From contig JAFGXY010000025.1 in assembly GCA_016936395.1 (NCBI GenBank), forward strand, positions 62,001 through 126,000: a DNA stretch of 64,000 nt, read 5' to 3'. The first letter of the stretch is position 1, and each line of letters starts with the position of its first letter. This DNA is from Paracoccaceae bacterium (GTDB lineage Bacteria > Pseudomonadota > Alphaproteobacteria > Rhodobacterales > Rhodobacteraceae). The translations under genes and the position numbers were made by a program. The notes under the pieces were generated by a model. The model was given only the letters and a program-made list of their open reading frames with translations. It did no database searches and was not told where the DNA came from. This document shows, piece after piece, positions 1 to 13,084 of this stretch.

Positions 1-2157
<2,157 letters not shown>

Positions 2158-2387
2158 CTTGCGTATCCTTATTATCGGCAGGAAGACCACGGCCCCGATC
2201 ATCGGCAGCATCCCGGTCTTCCCCTCTTCACCCGCCATATCTGGGGGGGCGGTCGGGACGAGTCAACCAGTGCAACCGTCAAGCCGGTGTGATGCCGCCC
2301 GGACTGCTGGGCATGATGCCTTGCGAGGCCGCGGCCTACAAGGCGGAATCAGGCAACCGCGGATCGTGGCAGGTCCGACCTGCGGGG

Positions 2388-2999
2388 TCAGTGCATTCGG
2401 TCCTGGTCCTGGCGCAAGACACCCTCTGCAAATTCGGGTGCGGGGCCGGTTTCAACCAACTCGCGCAGGGCCGCCGCGATCCGGGCGTCACAGGTCGGGC
2501 AGGTGGTATAGCCCACCTTTGACGGATGCTCGACCTCGGGCAGGGTCGGATCAAGCCATGTCTGATTGACATATACCGCCCCGCAGACCGAACATTTCTG
2601 TGAACGCGCCAACGGATCATAAAGCCACGCAGCCATCGGCGGGTCGACCTGAACCGCATCCAGCAACTGATGCACCATCACCGCGCGGCCATGCTTCATC
2701 GGCTGGATGGTCAGACGAAAGCGCCGCACCTGATGCGGGGCGTCGCAGCGGTAATCGAGGTGCAGGGGCCGCTTGGTTGCCAACACAGCCTGCACCATCT
2801 GGCTGACCCGGTCCGCGGTCGCGGTATCGGCAATATGCGCGGTCAAACGGGTGGACAGGATGGTGTTGGAAAGGGCACGCGCACCGCCATTGTTGCGGGC
2901 AAAGTCATCCCAGTCGCCGCCCACCCAAAGGATGCGAAGCGATGAGTCCACCACACAGAAGCTTTGAAAGAACTTCAAACTTGCGGTCCGATCCGGCAA
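2388..2999 (-). CDS. Hypothetical protein with PAS-like region and C-terminal zinc-ribbon cysteines
   Basis: 203 residues, no family assigned with certainty. Seen: the N-terminal part (about 10-120) reads like a PAS sensor fold (FCVVDSSLRILWVGGDWDDF, then a region on ligand-like strands ending RFRLTIQPM). The C-terminal part carries two CxxC pairs (CSVC and CPTC) about 35 residues apart, as in a zinc ribbon. The frame has no ATG near its beginning. A TTG at 2997-2999 is the most upstream possible start because a stop lies six codons further up, so the start is uncertain. Divergent to the gene at 3248. Likely cytosolic; a sensory or regulatory role is only inference. Confidence 0.7.
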   Translation of the reverse strand: MPDRTASLKFFQSFCVVDSSLRILWVGGDWDDFARNNGGARALSNTILSTRLTAHIADTATADRVSQMVQAVLATKRPLHLDYRCDAPHQVRRFRLTIQPMKHGRAVMVHQLLDAVQVDPPMAAWLYDPLARSQKCSVCGAVYVNQTWLDPTLPEVEHPSKVGYTTCPTCDARIAAALRELVETGPAPEFAEGVLRQDQDRMH

Positions 3000-3247
3000 G
3001 ACGCTACACTTGGATCATAGCAGGTCCGTCGCGAAATGCTCAACCGGGCTTGTCTGTTTTTTAACGATCCAACCACGCCCTTGCGGCAGACCGGCGCCCT
3101 GTCGTGCAGGTTCGGGTTGTGGCACATGGATTGCAGGTTTTCGCCCTGTTGCGGCCGCATTTGGTTGTTTTGCTGTCGAGAATGCCTGAGCTTGCGCGGA
3201 CTCGCGCACGGCGATGGTTTTGACCGGGTCTCTGTCAAGGAATGCCC

Positions 3248-3739
3248 ATGTTCGGTTTGTTTCAGCGCGCGTCCAACCCGACCCCGGACGCAGAGCCAGC
3301 GGCAGCGCCGCTGGTTGCGACGCAAGAGAGCGTGTCGCTTGATCTTTTGTGTCAGCTGCTGGGGCATTGGGAAACCAATGGCCGGTTTTCCGGTGCCATT
3401 GGAAACAGTCTGCCACAGATGACGACGGAAGACGGAATCGAGGTTATCTGTGACCCGGACCGGCTGATCGGGATCACAGTGGCCCCGACTGCATTCGGCA
3501 TCGAGGTCGCGGATATGGACGTGCAACAGATGACCGAACTGGTCAACACCGCCCTTGCCCGCCTGCCCCGCCCGGACTGGACGTCTGAGGCCGGTGCCGT
3601 GCAGGAAAGGATGGCTGTTGCCCGCATGCCATGGGGGCCAAGCCTGCGGCTGACCTGCCTGCCCTGCCCGGTTGACCCATGCTTCAACGGACAACACCAT
3701 GCCGGCACGCGGCTGATCGGTCACGCCCTGCCCGGCTGA
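3248..3739 (+). CDS. Hypothetical protein
   Basis: About 163 residues, not recognised. No signal peptide or membrane segment. The N-terminus MFGLFQRASNPTP is followed by a proline/alanine linker and then a region with mixed helix/strand character (about 30-120). An ATG at 3242 in the same frame is possible, but AAGGA at 3237-3241 lies six bases before the ATG at 3248, which is preferred. The gene ends ten bases before the convergent tgt stop codon. Codon use matches the neighbours. Function unknown. Confidence 0.55.
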   Translation: MFGLFQRASNPTPDAEPAAAPLVATQESVSLDLLCQLLGHWETNGRFSGAIGNSLPQMTTEDGIEVICDPDRLIGITVAPTAFGIEVADMDVQQMTELVNTALARLPRPDWTSEAGAVQERMAVARMPWGPSLRLTCLPCPVDPCFNGQHHAGTRLIGHALPG

Positions 3740-3748
3740 GGCTGCCTG

Positions 3749-4879
3749 TCACAGCGGGTCGATGTCGCCCGCCGCCCGTTGGGCATGGAAATCGGCCACA
3801 AAGGCCGCAAGGCGCCCTTCGGCTATCGCCGCACGTAGGCCCTGCATCAATTCCTGAAAATAGTGCAGGTTGTGCCAGGTCAGCAGCATGCCCGAGATCA
3901 TCTCTTGCGCCTTGAACACATGGTGCAGATAGGCGCGGCTGTAGCCGCGGCAGGCCGGACAGGTGCAGTCCTCATCCAGCGGGCGCGGGTCGTCCTGATG
4001 CCGCGCGTTCTTGATATTCACCTGCCCGTGCCGCGTCCACGCCTGCCCGGTGCGGCCAGAGCGTGAGGGCAACACGCAATCCATCATGTCGATGCCACGC
4101 TGCACCGCGCCGACAATGTCATCGGGCTTGCCCACCCCCATCAGATAGCGCGGCTTGTCGGGCGGCAGAAAGCCCGGCGCATAGTCCAGCACGCCAAACA
4201 TCGCCTCTTGCCCTTCGCCGACCGCAAGGCCCCCGACGGCATAGCCATCAAACCCGATGGCTGTCAGCGCCCGCGCACTTTCCTCGCGCAGATCGCGGGT
4301 GACGCCGCCCTGCATGATGCCGAACAGCGCATGGCCCGGCCTGTCGCCAAAGGCATCGCGCGACCGCTGCGCCCAGCGCATCGACAGCGCCATCGACGCG
4401 GCCACCTCGGCCTCGGTCGCGGGCAGCGCCGGACATTCGTCAAAGCACATCACGATATCCGACCCCAGCAGCCGCTGAATCTCCATGCTGCGTTCGGGCG
4501 ACAGCATGTGTTTGGATCCGTCGATATGGCTGGAAAACCGCACCCCCTCTTCGGTCAGCTTGCGCAGACCGGCAAGGCTCATCACCTGAAACCCGCCGGA
4601 ATCGGTCAGGATTGGGCGGCTCCAGTTCATAAAGCGGTGCAGGCCGCCCAAGCGCGCAATGCGTTCCGCCGTGGGGCGCAGCATCAGGTGATAGGTATTG
4701 CCCAGCAAGACATCGGCCCCGGTGGCGGCCACGCTTTCGGGCAGCATGGCCTTGACCGTGGCCGCCGTGCCCACCGGCATGAAGGCAGGCGTCCGTATCT
4801 CGCCCCGCGGGGTCTGGATCACGCCCTTGCGCGCGCGGCCATCGGTCGCCTCAAGCCTGAACCCGAACTGTTGTGCCAT
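3749..4879 (-). CDS. tgt: tRNA-guanine transglycosylase (queuine/preQ1 insertion)
   Basis: Exchanges guanine-34 for preQ1 in GUN-anticodon tRNAs, a step of queuosine synthesis. 376 residues, matching the family (E. coli 375). Seen: [12 protein letters not shown] with the conserved Asp93, the [20 protein letters not shown] nucleophile region, and the C-terminal zinc site [16 protein letters not shown] with downstream His. The frame stays open upstream to 5017, but homology begins at [14 protein letters not shown], so the start is placed at 4879. Likely co-directional with the GNAT gene upstream. Confidence 0.96.
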   Translation of the reverse strand: MAQQFGFRLEATDGRARKGVIQTPRGEIRTPAFMPVGTAATVKAMLPESVAATGADVLLGNTYHLMLRPTAERIARLGGLHRFMNWSRPILTDSGGFQVMSLAGLRKLTEEGVRFSSHIDGSKHMLSPERSMEIQRLLGSDIVMCFDECPALPATEAEVAASMALSMRWAQRSRDAFGDRPGHALFGIMQGGVTRDLREESARALTAIGFDGYAVGGLAVGEGQEAMFGVLDYAPGFLPPDKPRYLMGVGKPDDIVGAVQRGIDMMDCVLPSRSGRTGQAWTRHGQVNIKNARHQDDPRPLDEDCTCPACRGYSRAYLHHVFKAQEMISGMLLTWHNLHYFQELMQGLRAAIAEGRLAAFVADFHAQRAAGDIDPL

Positions 4880-4997
4880 TGCCCTGCCCTTCAAACTGTC
4901 GCCAGCGCTGCCATAACTCATCTGGGCGCGATTCCAAGGGGGCGGGCAGATGGCACCACCGTGCCCTTGGCAGATCAGGCAGACACACCGCGCGTGG

Positions 4998-5048
4998 CAA
5001 GACGGCGGGTCAGACAAGACGGCGGGTCAGACAAGACGGCGGGTCAGG
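4998..5048. repeat. Three tandem copies of a 17-bp unit over the 3' end of the GNAT gene
   Basis: The unit caagacggcgggtcaga occurs at 4998-5014 and 5015-5031, and again at 5032-5048 with the last base changed. In gene orientation the first copy encodes the final LTRRL residues. The 17-bp length shifts the frame, so a stop codon falls in the middle copy and the rest is untranslated. Confidence 0.9.
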
Positions 5049-5491
5049 AACACCGAATTCGGGTCGTCGACATAGCCTTCAAACGGCCCACACGGCACAA
5101 AACCGGCCTTGGCATACAGCGCGCGGGCCGCGACAAAGGTCGGCTGCACCCCGGTTTCCAGCGACAGTCGGACGAAGCCCTTGGCGCGGGCCGCGTCGAT
5201 CAGATGGTCCAGCATCCGGCGCGACAGGCCCCTCCCCCGCGCTTCGGCCAGAACATGCATCGACTTGATCTCGGCATGGCCGTCATCAATGCGCTTGATC
5301 GCCCCCATGCCGACCGGCCTGCCCGCATCGCGCAGGACGAAGAACCAGATGCCCGGTTGCGCCAGTTGCCCGGCATCCAGCATATGGATGCTTTCGGGCG
5401 GAGTATCGGCGTGCATGTCGGCGGTGTGGCGCTGCATCAGCAAGCCAAGGTCGGGCCCAAGCGGTGATTCGAGTGTGATTGTGGGCGTCAT
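5027..5491 (-). CDS. GNAT family N-acetyltransferase
   Basis: 154 residues, typical single-domain GNAT. Seen: strand beta-4 ending KSMHVLAEARGRGLSRRMLD, whose RGRGLS stretch is the acetyl-CoA pyrophosphate loop, followed by RLSLETG and the ALYAKAGFVPCGPF motif near the C-terminus. The substrate cannot be read from sequence. The start is placed at the ATG of MTPTITLES; the frame extends 29 codons further upstream without family similarity. The 3' end lies in a 17-bp tandem triplication. Confidence 0.9.
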   Translation of the reverse strand: MTPTITLESPLGPDLGLLMQRHTADMHADTPPESIHMLDAGQLAQPGIWFFVLRDAGRPVGMGAIKRIDDGHAEIKSMHVLAEARGRGLSRRMLDHLIDAARAKGFVRLSLETGVQPTFVAARALYAKAGFVPCGPFEGYVDDPNSVFLTRRLV

Positions 5492-5587
5492 GGCACGATC
5501 CGATGTTGTTTCGACCAGACAGCAAATTCTCGCAGGCAAGAAAACCCCCGCCGTGCAGCGCGCGTTCTTGACCGGCATCCCGACTTT

Positions 5588-5620
5588 CGCAGGCGGACAG
5601 GCTTGTGCGCAGGCGGACAG
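5588..5620. repeat. 13-bp direct repeat
   Basis: cgcaggcggacag occurs at 5588-5600 and again at 5608-5620 in the short gap between the oxyR stop and the GNAT start. No function is evident. Confidence 0.6.
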
Positions 5621-5641
5621 ATCAGCCAGGCCTGCGATGAG

Positions 5642-6553
5642 TCAGGTGGCCGGCGCCATCAGCGGCTCTTTCGCGGTCTGGCGGACAATTTCGGCAATCA
5701 GGCCCAATTGCTCGGCCAGCGGGTTTGACTTGCGCCAGATCATCCCGATGGTGCGCGACGGGGGCGGCGCCGCCAGCCGCGCGACCGAAACCGAGGCCGA
5801 CCGGATCTCGACCGGCACCGCCATTTCAGGGATCAGCGTAACACCAATCCCCGCCCCCACCATCTGCACAAGGGTTGACAGCGAACTGCCCTCCATCAGG
5901 TCGCGTGGCACCGCCGCCGACAGATTGCAAAACGACAGCGCCTGATCACGGAAGCAATGGCCCTCTTCCAGCAAGAGCAGACGCATTTCGCGCAGCATGT
6001 CGGAATTGGGCACCGGCTTGTCGGCATCTTCGGGCGGGCGGACCAGAACAAACTCTTCGTCAAACAGCGCCTGCTCGGCCAGCGACGGCTCCGATACCGG
6101 CAGCGCCACGATGGCGGTATCCAGACGCCCCTCCAGCAACTCGGCGATCAGGGTTTGCGTCACCGCCTCACGCGGGCGCAGATCAAGACCGGGGTAGCGC
6201 GCGACAAGGGCCTTGATCACGCGCGGCAAAAGGTAAGGCGCAACCGTCGGGATCACCCCGATCCGCAGCCGCCCCATCAACGGGCTGAACGAGGCGCGGG
6301 CCAGATCGCCCAACTCATCCACCGCACGCAAGATGTCGCGCACCCGAAGGGCAAATGCGTCGCCCAAGGGCGTCAGCCGGATCTGGCGCGCACCCCGTTC
6401 AACCAACGATGCGCCAAGCATCTCTTCCAACTCCTTGATCTGGATCGAAAGGGCGGGCTGCGAGATGGCGCACATCTCGGCCGCGCGGCCAAAATGGCCG
6501 TGCTGGGCCAAGGCGTCGAAGTAGCGCAGATGTCGCATCGAAATGGCAATCAT
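5642..6553 (-). CDS. oxyR: LysR-type peroxide-sensing regulator OxyR
   Basis: 303-residue LysR-family activator. Seen: N-terminal winged helix (about 6-65, including GRAAEMCAISQPALSIQIKE) and a substrate-binding-like domain with the redox motif LLLEEGHCFRDQALSFC. The two cysteines are Cys200 and Cys209, aligned with the Cys199/Cys208 disulfide switch of E. coli OxyR. It lies divergently to katG across 166 bp, the usual arrangement for a regulator and its target catalase. Start at MIAISMRHLRYF; the Met at residue 6 is an alternative. Confidence 0.95.
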   Translation of the reverse strand: MIAISMRHLRYFDALAQHGHFGRAAEMCAISQPALSIQIKELEEMLGASLVERGARQIRLTPLGDAFALRVRDILRAVDELGDLARASFSPLMGRLRIGVIPTVAPYLLPRVIKALVARYPGLDLRPREAVTQTLIAELLEGRLDTAIVALPVSEPSLAEQALFDEEFVLVRPPEDADKPVPNSDMLREMRLLLLEEGHCFRDQALSFCNLSAAVPRDLMEGSSLSTLVQMVGAGIGVTLIPEMAVPVEIRSASVSVARLAAPPPSRTIGMIWRKSNPLAEQLGLIAEIVRQTAKEPLMAPAT

Positions 6554-8891
<2,338 letters not shown>

Positions 8892-8898
8892 CGCCAAC

Positions 8899-8928
8899 GC
8901 CCCCCGCCGCAGACCCGCGGCGGGGGGC
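8899..8928 (+). terminator. Strong GC hairpin after katG
   Basis: Perfect 12-bp stem gccccccgccgc / gcggcggggggc with a six-base loop, starting seven bases after the katG stop. It lacks a long T-tract, so intrinsic termination or mRNA 3'-end protection are both possible. Confidence 0.7.
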
Positions 8929-9105
8929 ATCTCTGCATATGAGGTCGCGCTTGGCCTCGCGCCTAGGGAAGACCGCCGTGACAGCCATCCCGACGTGCCG
9001 GTGGCGCGGCGGCGCAGGAACAGCCCCCGGCATCGTCTGGGAATCCCGGCGCAGTCCTGCGATCGGCCCTTTACGAATCCCCGGACCTTGCTACATCGTT
9101 GTTCC

Positions 9106-10620
9106 ATGAATGTTCTTATCTGGTTCAAGCGCGATCTGCGCATCCATGACCACCCCGCGCTGGCACAGGCCGGGGCGATGGGTGGCAGCATTCTGCCGCT
9201 GTATGTGGTTGAGCCTGACTATTGGGCCCTGCCCGACACCTCGGCCCGGCAATGGGCGTTCACGGCGGAATGTCTGGCCGATCTGCGCGACGATCTGGCC
9301 AGCCTTGGCACGCCGCTGGTGGTGCGGGTGGGTGAGGCGGTCACGATCCTTGACCGCATGTGCCGCCAGCATCGCATCAGCCATATCCTCAGCCACGAAG
9401 AAACCGGCAATCTGTGGACCTATGGCCGCGACAAACGGGTGGCGGCCTGGGCCCGCGCGTCAGGCATCACGTGGCAGGAACTGCCACAATCGGGCGTGGT
9501 GCGGCGGCTGAAGGGTCGCAATGGCTGGGCCAGGCAGCGCGACGCCTTTACCGCGCTGCCTGTCCTGCCCGCACCCGCTGCCCTGCGCGCTGTGGCGGGG
9601 CTTGAGCCGGGGGTGATCCCTTCTGCCCGCGCCCTGCGACTTGCCGAAGACCGCTGCCCGCATCGCCAGACCGGAGGGCGGGTGCCGGGCCTGCTGGCGC
9701 TGGACAGTTTTCTGACCAAGCGCGGCGAGCCCTATCGCGCCGCCATGTCCTCGCCGCTGACGGGCGAGCGGGCCTGTTCGCGGCTGTCGCCCTACCTTGC
9801 CCTTGGCGCGCTGTCGGGGCGCGAGGTGGCGCAGGCCACCACGGCGCGACAGGCGATGCGCCCCGGCGGGCGTTGGCCCGGCGCGCTGACCAGCTTTCAA
9901 AGCCGCCTCGCCTGGCGCGACCACTTCATGCAAAAGCTGGAAGATGAGCCCGCCATCGAAAGCCGCTGCCTGCACCGCGCCGCCGAAGGTTTGCGCCCGC
10001 GAATTGCCGATGCCGAGCGGTTGGCCGCCTGGGCCGCTGGTGAAACCGGCCTGCCCTTTGTCGATGCCTGCATGCGCTATCTGGCGGCGACGGGTTGGCT
10101 GAACTTTCGGATGCGGGCGATGGTCACCTCGGTGGCCTCGTACCACCTTTGGCTGGATTGGCGGGCCACCGGGCCGGTGCTGGCGCGGGCCTTCACCGAT
10201 TATGAACCCGGCATCCACTGGCCGCAGGTGCAGATGCAGTCAGGCACCACCGGCATCAACACGCCGCGCATCTATAACCCGATCAAGCAAGGGCAGGATC
10301 AAGACCCGACCGGCGCCTTCACCCGCCGCTGGCTGCCCGAACTGGCCGCAGTGCCCGATCACCTTTTGCAGACTCCGTGGCGCTGGGAAGGGGCGGGCAG
10401 TCTGCTGGGCAAGCGCTATCCCGAACCCGTGGTCGATGTGGCCGCCGCGGGCCGGGCGGCGCGCGATGCAATCTTTGGCCTGCGCAAGGCCACGCCGCGC
10501 GAAGAGGTGGCCGAGATCATCGAACGCCACGCCAGCCGCGCCGATGTTCGATTTGTGAATGACCGCGCGCCGCGCAAGCGCGACCAGACGCCGACGAATC
10601 AACTCAGCTTCCTGTTGTAA
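9106..10620 (+). CDS. Photolyase/cryptochrome family FAD protein
   Basis: 504 residues. Seen: N-terminal antenna-type Rossmann domain beginning MNVLIWFKRDLRIHDHPAL (about 1-130) and a C-terminal helical FAD-binding domain with WRDHFMQKLEDEP, FVDACMRYL, GWLNFRMRAM and the motif SGTTGINTPRIYNPIKQGQD. Classical class I CPD photolyases have a different sequence at the last motif, so this belongs to a separate branch; whether it repairs dimers or signals cannot be read from sequence. The frame opens at 8995, but family similarity starts at the ATG at 9106. The DUF2256 gene starts three bases after its stop, implying co-transcription. Confidence 0.9.
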   Translation: MNVLIWFKRDLRIHDHPALAQAGAMGGSILPLYVVEPDYWALPDTSARQWAFTAECLADLRDDLASLGTPLVVRVGEAVTILDRMCRQHRISHILSHEETGNLWTYGRDKRVAAWARASGITWQELPQSGVVRRLKGRNGWARQRDAFTALPVLPAPAALRAVAGLEPGVIPSARALRLAEDRCPHRQTGGRVPGLLALDSFLTKRGEPYRAAMSSPLTGERACSRLSPYLALGALSGREVAQATTARQAMRPGGRWPGALTSFQSRLAWRDHFMQKLEDEPAIESRCLHRAAEGLRPRIADAERLAAWAAGETGLPFVDACMRYLAATGWLNFRMRAMVTSVASYHLWLDWRATGPVLARAFTDYEPGIHWPQVQMQSGTTGINTPRIYNPIKQGQDQDPTGAFTRRWLPELAAVPDHLLQTPWRWEGAGSLLGKRYPEPVVDVAAAGRAARDAIFGLRKATPREEVAEIIERHASRADVRFVNDRAPRKRDQTPTNQLSFLL

Positions 10621-10623
10621 ACC

Positions 10624-10800
10624 ATGGCAAAGATGGTGAAAAAGGGCGATCTGCCAAGCAAGGTCTGCGCCACCTGTGGCCGCCCGTTCACTTGGCGCAA
10701 GAAGTGGGAAAAGGTCTGGGACGAGGTGCGCTATTGCTCGGACCGCTGTCGGGGGGATGCCAGGCGCAAGGTGGCCCCGCAAAAGGACAAGACGCCCTGA
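10624..10800 (+). CDS. DUF2256 small zinc-finger-like protein
   Basis: 58 residues, starting [20 protein letters not shown]. Seen: two cysteine pairs (VCATCGRPF near 15-18 and [14 protein letters not shown] near 38-42), a tryptophan-rich middle ([13 protein letters not shown]) and lysine-rich ends, the hallmarks of DUF2256. It begins three bases after the photolyase-family stop, so the two genes are almost certainly co-transcribed and probably translationally coupled. The family has no established function; the context suggests a partner of the flavoprotein. Confidence 0.88.
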   Translation: MAKMVKKGDLPSKVCATCGRPFTWRKKWEKVWDEVRYCSDRCRGDARRKVAPQKDKTP

Positions 10801-10892
10801 GCCGCTGATCCCGCCCGTGGTGGAAAGGGTTGCATTTCAGTCTGGCTGTGGTTTCCTGCACCACCCAACATGGAAACAGAAGGCAGATTGGC

Positions 10893-11318
10893 ATGACCCT
10901 TTCTCTTGCAGCAGCACGCATCATCATCACGCAGGCTTTAGCCAAAGGTCGGGCTGCCGGCATGAAACCGCTTTCGGTTCTGGTGGTCGATGCCGGCGGC
11001 CATCCGATTGCGTTCGAGCGGGAAGATACCGCCTCGGCCGGGCGCTATGTCATTGCCATGGGAAAGGCCAACGCCTGCCTGATGATGGGCATCGGCGGTG
11101 CCGCCCTGCAAGAGCGGGCTGAAAAAGACCCGGCCTTCATGGGCGCGCTGACCGGCGCTTATGGCGGCGCGTTCCTGCCGCGCAAAGGCGGCTTGCTGGT
11201 GCGCGATGCCACGGGCGCGGTCTTGGGTGCGGTTGGCGTGACTGGCTGCACATCAGACAACGACGCCCTTGCCGGAACCGCAGGGATCGAGGCGGCGGGC
11301 TTGGTGGCCGAGGGCTGA
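10893..11318 (+). CDS. GlcG/HbpS-like heme-binding family protein (DUF336)
   Basis: 141 residues. Seen: MTLSLAAARIIITQALAKGR, VLVVDAGGHPIAFEREDTAS, a central FMGALTGAYGGAFLPRKGG and C-terminal VLGAVGVTGCTSDNDALAG, the conserved blocks of the GlcG/HbpS/PduO-C fold. Members bind heme or cobalamin-like ligands or act as small adaptor proteins, so the exact role is open. No signal peptide. The start is chosen at the ATG at 10893, where similarity begins. Confidence 0.85.
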   Translation: MTLSLAAARIIITQALAKGRAAGMKPLSVLVVDAGGHPIAFEREDTASAGRYVIAMGKANACLMMGIGGAALQERAEKDPAFMGALTGAYGGAFLPRKGGLLVRDATGAVLGAVGVTGCTSDNDALAGTAGIEAAGLVAEG

Positions 11319-11420
11319 GCAGCGCTGGATCAAACGGCGCAAAGATCCATCCGACCGGAAGCCACGTCTGACCGTCGGATCGGGGCAGCGAACGGCGGGA
11401 CCAAACCTGTCACCGCTGCC

Positions 11421-11672
11421 TCAACCCACATCCAGCGCGATGGAATGCACCCGGCGGGTCAGGTCGCCCAAGGCCGCGTTCACCGCACGATGCCGCGCAA
11501 CCCGGGTCAAGGGGGCCAGTGTTTCCGCCCGCAGGGTGATGCGAAAATGCGTCTCGCCGGTGCCGTCATCACCAGAATGGCCAGCGTGCTTGGCGCTTTC
11601 ATTCACGATCTCAAGGCGTTGCGGCGCAAATGCGGCGCGCAGCCGGCTGTCCATCTCATCCATCACGGTCAT
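11421..11672 (-). CDS. bolA: BolA family protein
   Basis: 83 residues. Seen: MDSRLRAAFAPQRLEIVNES, then HAGHSGDDGTGETHFRITL with the conserved histidine, then HRAVNAALGDLTRRVHSIAL, which is the class II KH-like BolA fold. BolA proteins work with monothiol glutaredoxins in iron-sulfur cluster handling and as regulators. Start at the ATG at 11670-11672; a longer upstream frame shows no similarity. It is divergent to the J-domain gene across about 90 bp. Confidence 0.92.
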   Translation of the reverse strand: MTVMDEMDSRLRAAFAPQRLEIVNESAKHAGHSGDDGTGETHFRITLRAETLAPLTRVARHRAVNAALGDLTRRVHSIALDVG

Positions 11673-11763
11673 TTTTCTTATCTGCCTCTTCAATCTGCCG
11701 CTCAAACCCCTAAACTGTAGCGCCCGAGTCGAAAAGCCTTGGGGACACTTAGAAAGGCGCCCG

Positions 11764-12396
11764 ATGGTACCCAAGCCCCCCTTTGAGTTCGACATCCGCG
11801 TGTCGACTGACAAGAAGCGCAAGAAAACCACCCGCCGCGGCATGTCGGGCGCGTTCGACACCTCGACCAAGCCCTGCGATTTTCCCGGTTGCAAAGAGGC
11901 CGGGGCCTACCGCGCACCCAAAAGCCCCGATCTGCTGGATGAGTTTTTCTGGTTCTGCAAGGACCACGTGCGCGAATACAATCTGAAATGGAACTTCTTC
12001 CAAGGCACCTCGGACGACGAGTTTCAGAAGTTCCTCGACAAGGATCGTGTGTGGGAACGCCCTACAAAGCCGTTCAGCCGCAAGGATGATGGCCGGGCTT
12101 GGGCGCGGTTGGGGGTGGATGATCCGTTGTCGCTGCTGGGCGAGAATGCCACGCAAAACCCCGGCAAACCCGCCCCTACCTCTACCCGCAAACTGCCGCC
12201 GACCGAACGCAAGGCGGTGGAGATCCTTGACGCGCGCGACACCTGGACCAAGACCGAGATCCGCAAGCAATACAAATCCCTGGTCAAGGATCTGCACCCC
12301 GACATGAACGGCGGCGACCGTTCGGATGAGGAACGTCTGCAAGAGGTGGTCTGGGCCTGGGACCAGATCAAGGACAGCCGCTATTTCCGCGAGTAG
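11764..12396 (+). CDS. J-domain (DnaJ-like) protein
   Basis: 210 residues. Seen: N-terminal region with a CDFPGCKEAGAYRAP segment and a further cysteine plus histidine (FWFCKDHVREYN) that could bind a metal, then a C-terminal J domain (about 145-210) with YKSLVKDLHPDMNGGDRS, whose HPD triad stimulates Hsp70 ATPase. Placing the J domain at the C-terminus is typical of a family found beside bolA in alphaproteobacteria. Likely a DnaK co-chaperone with unknown clients. Start at the ATG at 11764. Confidence 0.88.
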   Translation: MVPKPPFEFDIRVSTDKKRKKTTRRGMSGAFDTSTKPCDFPGCKEAGAYRAPKSPDLLDEFFWFCKDHVREYNLKWNFFQGTSDDEFQKFLDKDRVWERPTKPFSRKDDGRAWARLGVDDPLSLLGENATQNPGKPAPTSTRKLPPTERKAVEILDARDTWTKTEIRKQYKSLVKDLHPDMNGGDRSDEERLQEVVWAWDQIKDSRYFRE

Positions 12397-12416
12397 GCGC
12401 GCAGGTTCTGCGCGCC
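12396..12416. terminator. Hairpin between convergent genes
   Basis: Perfect 8-bp stem ggcgcgca / tgcgcgcc with a five-base loop between the J-domain gene stop and the msrB stop. It has no clear T-tract; probably a shared 3'-end structure for the two convergent transcripts. Confidence 0.5.
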
Positions 12417-12426
12417 GCTTCGTGGC

Positions 12427-12882
12427 TTACGCGGCCTTGAACACCAGTGCCGCCCCGTTCATGCAATAGCGCTTGCCGGTGGGTTGCGGGCCGTCATCGA
12501 ACACATGGCCGAAATGCCCGCCACAGCGGCGGCAATGCACCTCGGTTCGGGTGCCAAACAGGCTGCGGTCTTCTTTGGTGCCAATCGCATTCGGCAGCGG
12601 TTGCCAGAAACTGGGCCAACCAGTGCCGCTGTCATACTTGGTGTCAGAGGCAAACACCGCCAGATCGCAGCCAGCGCAATGGTAGGTGCCCTTGTCATAG
12701 ATCTTGTCCAGCGGGCTGGTCCCTGCCCGCTCGGTCGCTTCCTCGCGCAGCACGCGGTAAGGCAGATCGCCCAATTTTGCCCGCCATTCGGCATCGGTCA
12801 GCGTGACCTCAAAGCTTTCGGCGCGCAGCGGGCTTGCCGCAAACATCGCCAACCCACTCAGCATCAGCAGTCGTCTGTTCAT
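12427..12882 (-). CDS. msrB: Peptide methionine-R-sulfoxide reductase MsrB, exported
   Basis: 151 residues; reduces methionine-R-sulfoxide in proteins. Seen: Sec-type signal peptide [21 protein letters not shown], structural zinc cysteines at 69, 72, 117 and 120 (HCAGC and HCRRCGG), GTGWPSFW, and the catalytic Cys140 in [10 protein letters not shown]. The signal peptide points to a periplasmic location, unlike cytosolic MsrB. AGGA stands just upstream of the ATG at 12880-12882. Divergent from cobS. Confidence 0.94.
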   Translation of the reverse strand: MNRRLLMLSGLAMFAASPLRAESFEVTLTDAEWRAKLGDLPYRVLREEATERAGTSPLDKIYDKGTYHCAGCDLAVFASDTKYDSGTGWPSFWQPLPNAIGTKEDRSLFGTRTEVHCRRCGGHFGHVFDDGPQPTGKRYCMNGAALVFKAA

Positions 12883-13084
12883 TCGATCCTCCATCGTTGG
12901 TCGCAATCTATGCCGATGTGACGCGCGGCGGGCGGGAATAGTTGCAGTCTCACGCAAAAGCGATCTGATCCGGGCGATTGTGAATGCTGCCCTTCCCCTT
13001 GAACCCCCCCGCGATATGTTCCACAACTCGGATGAACGCGCCCCACGGGGTGAAATTGGGCTGTGCAGGATGCTGGATCACGCG

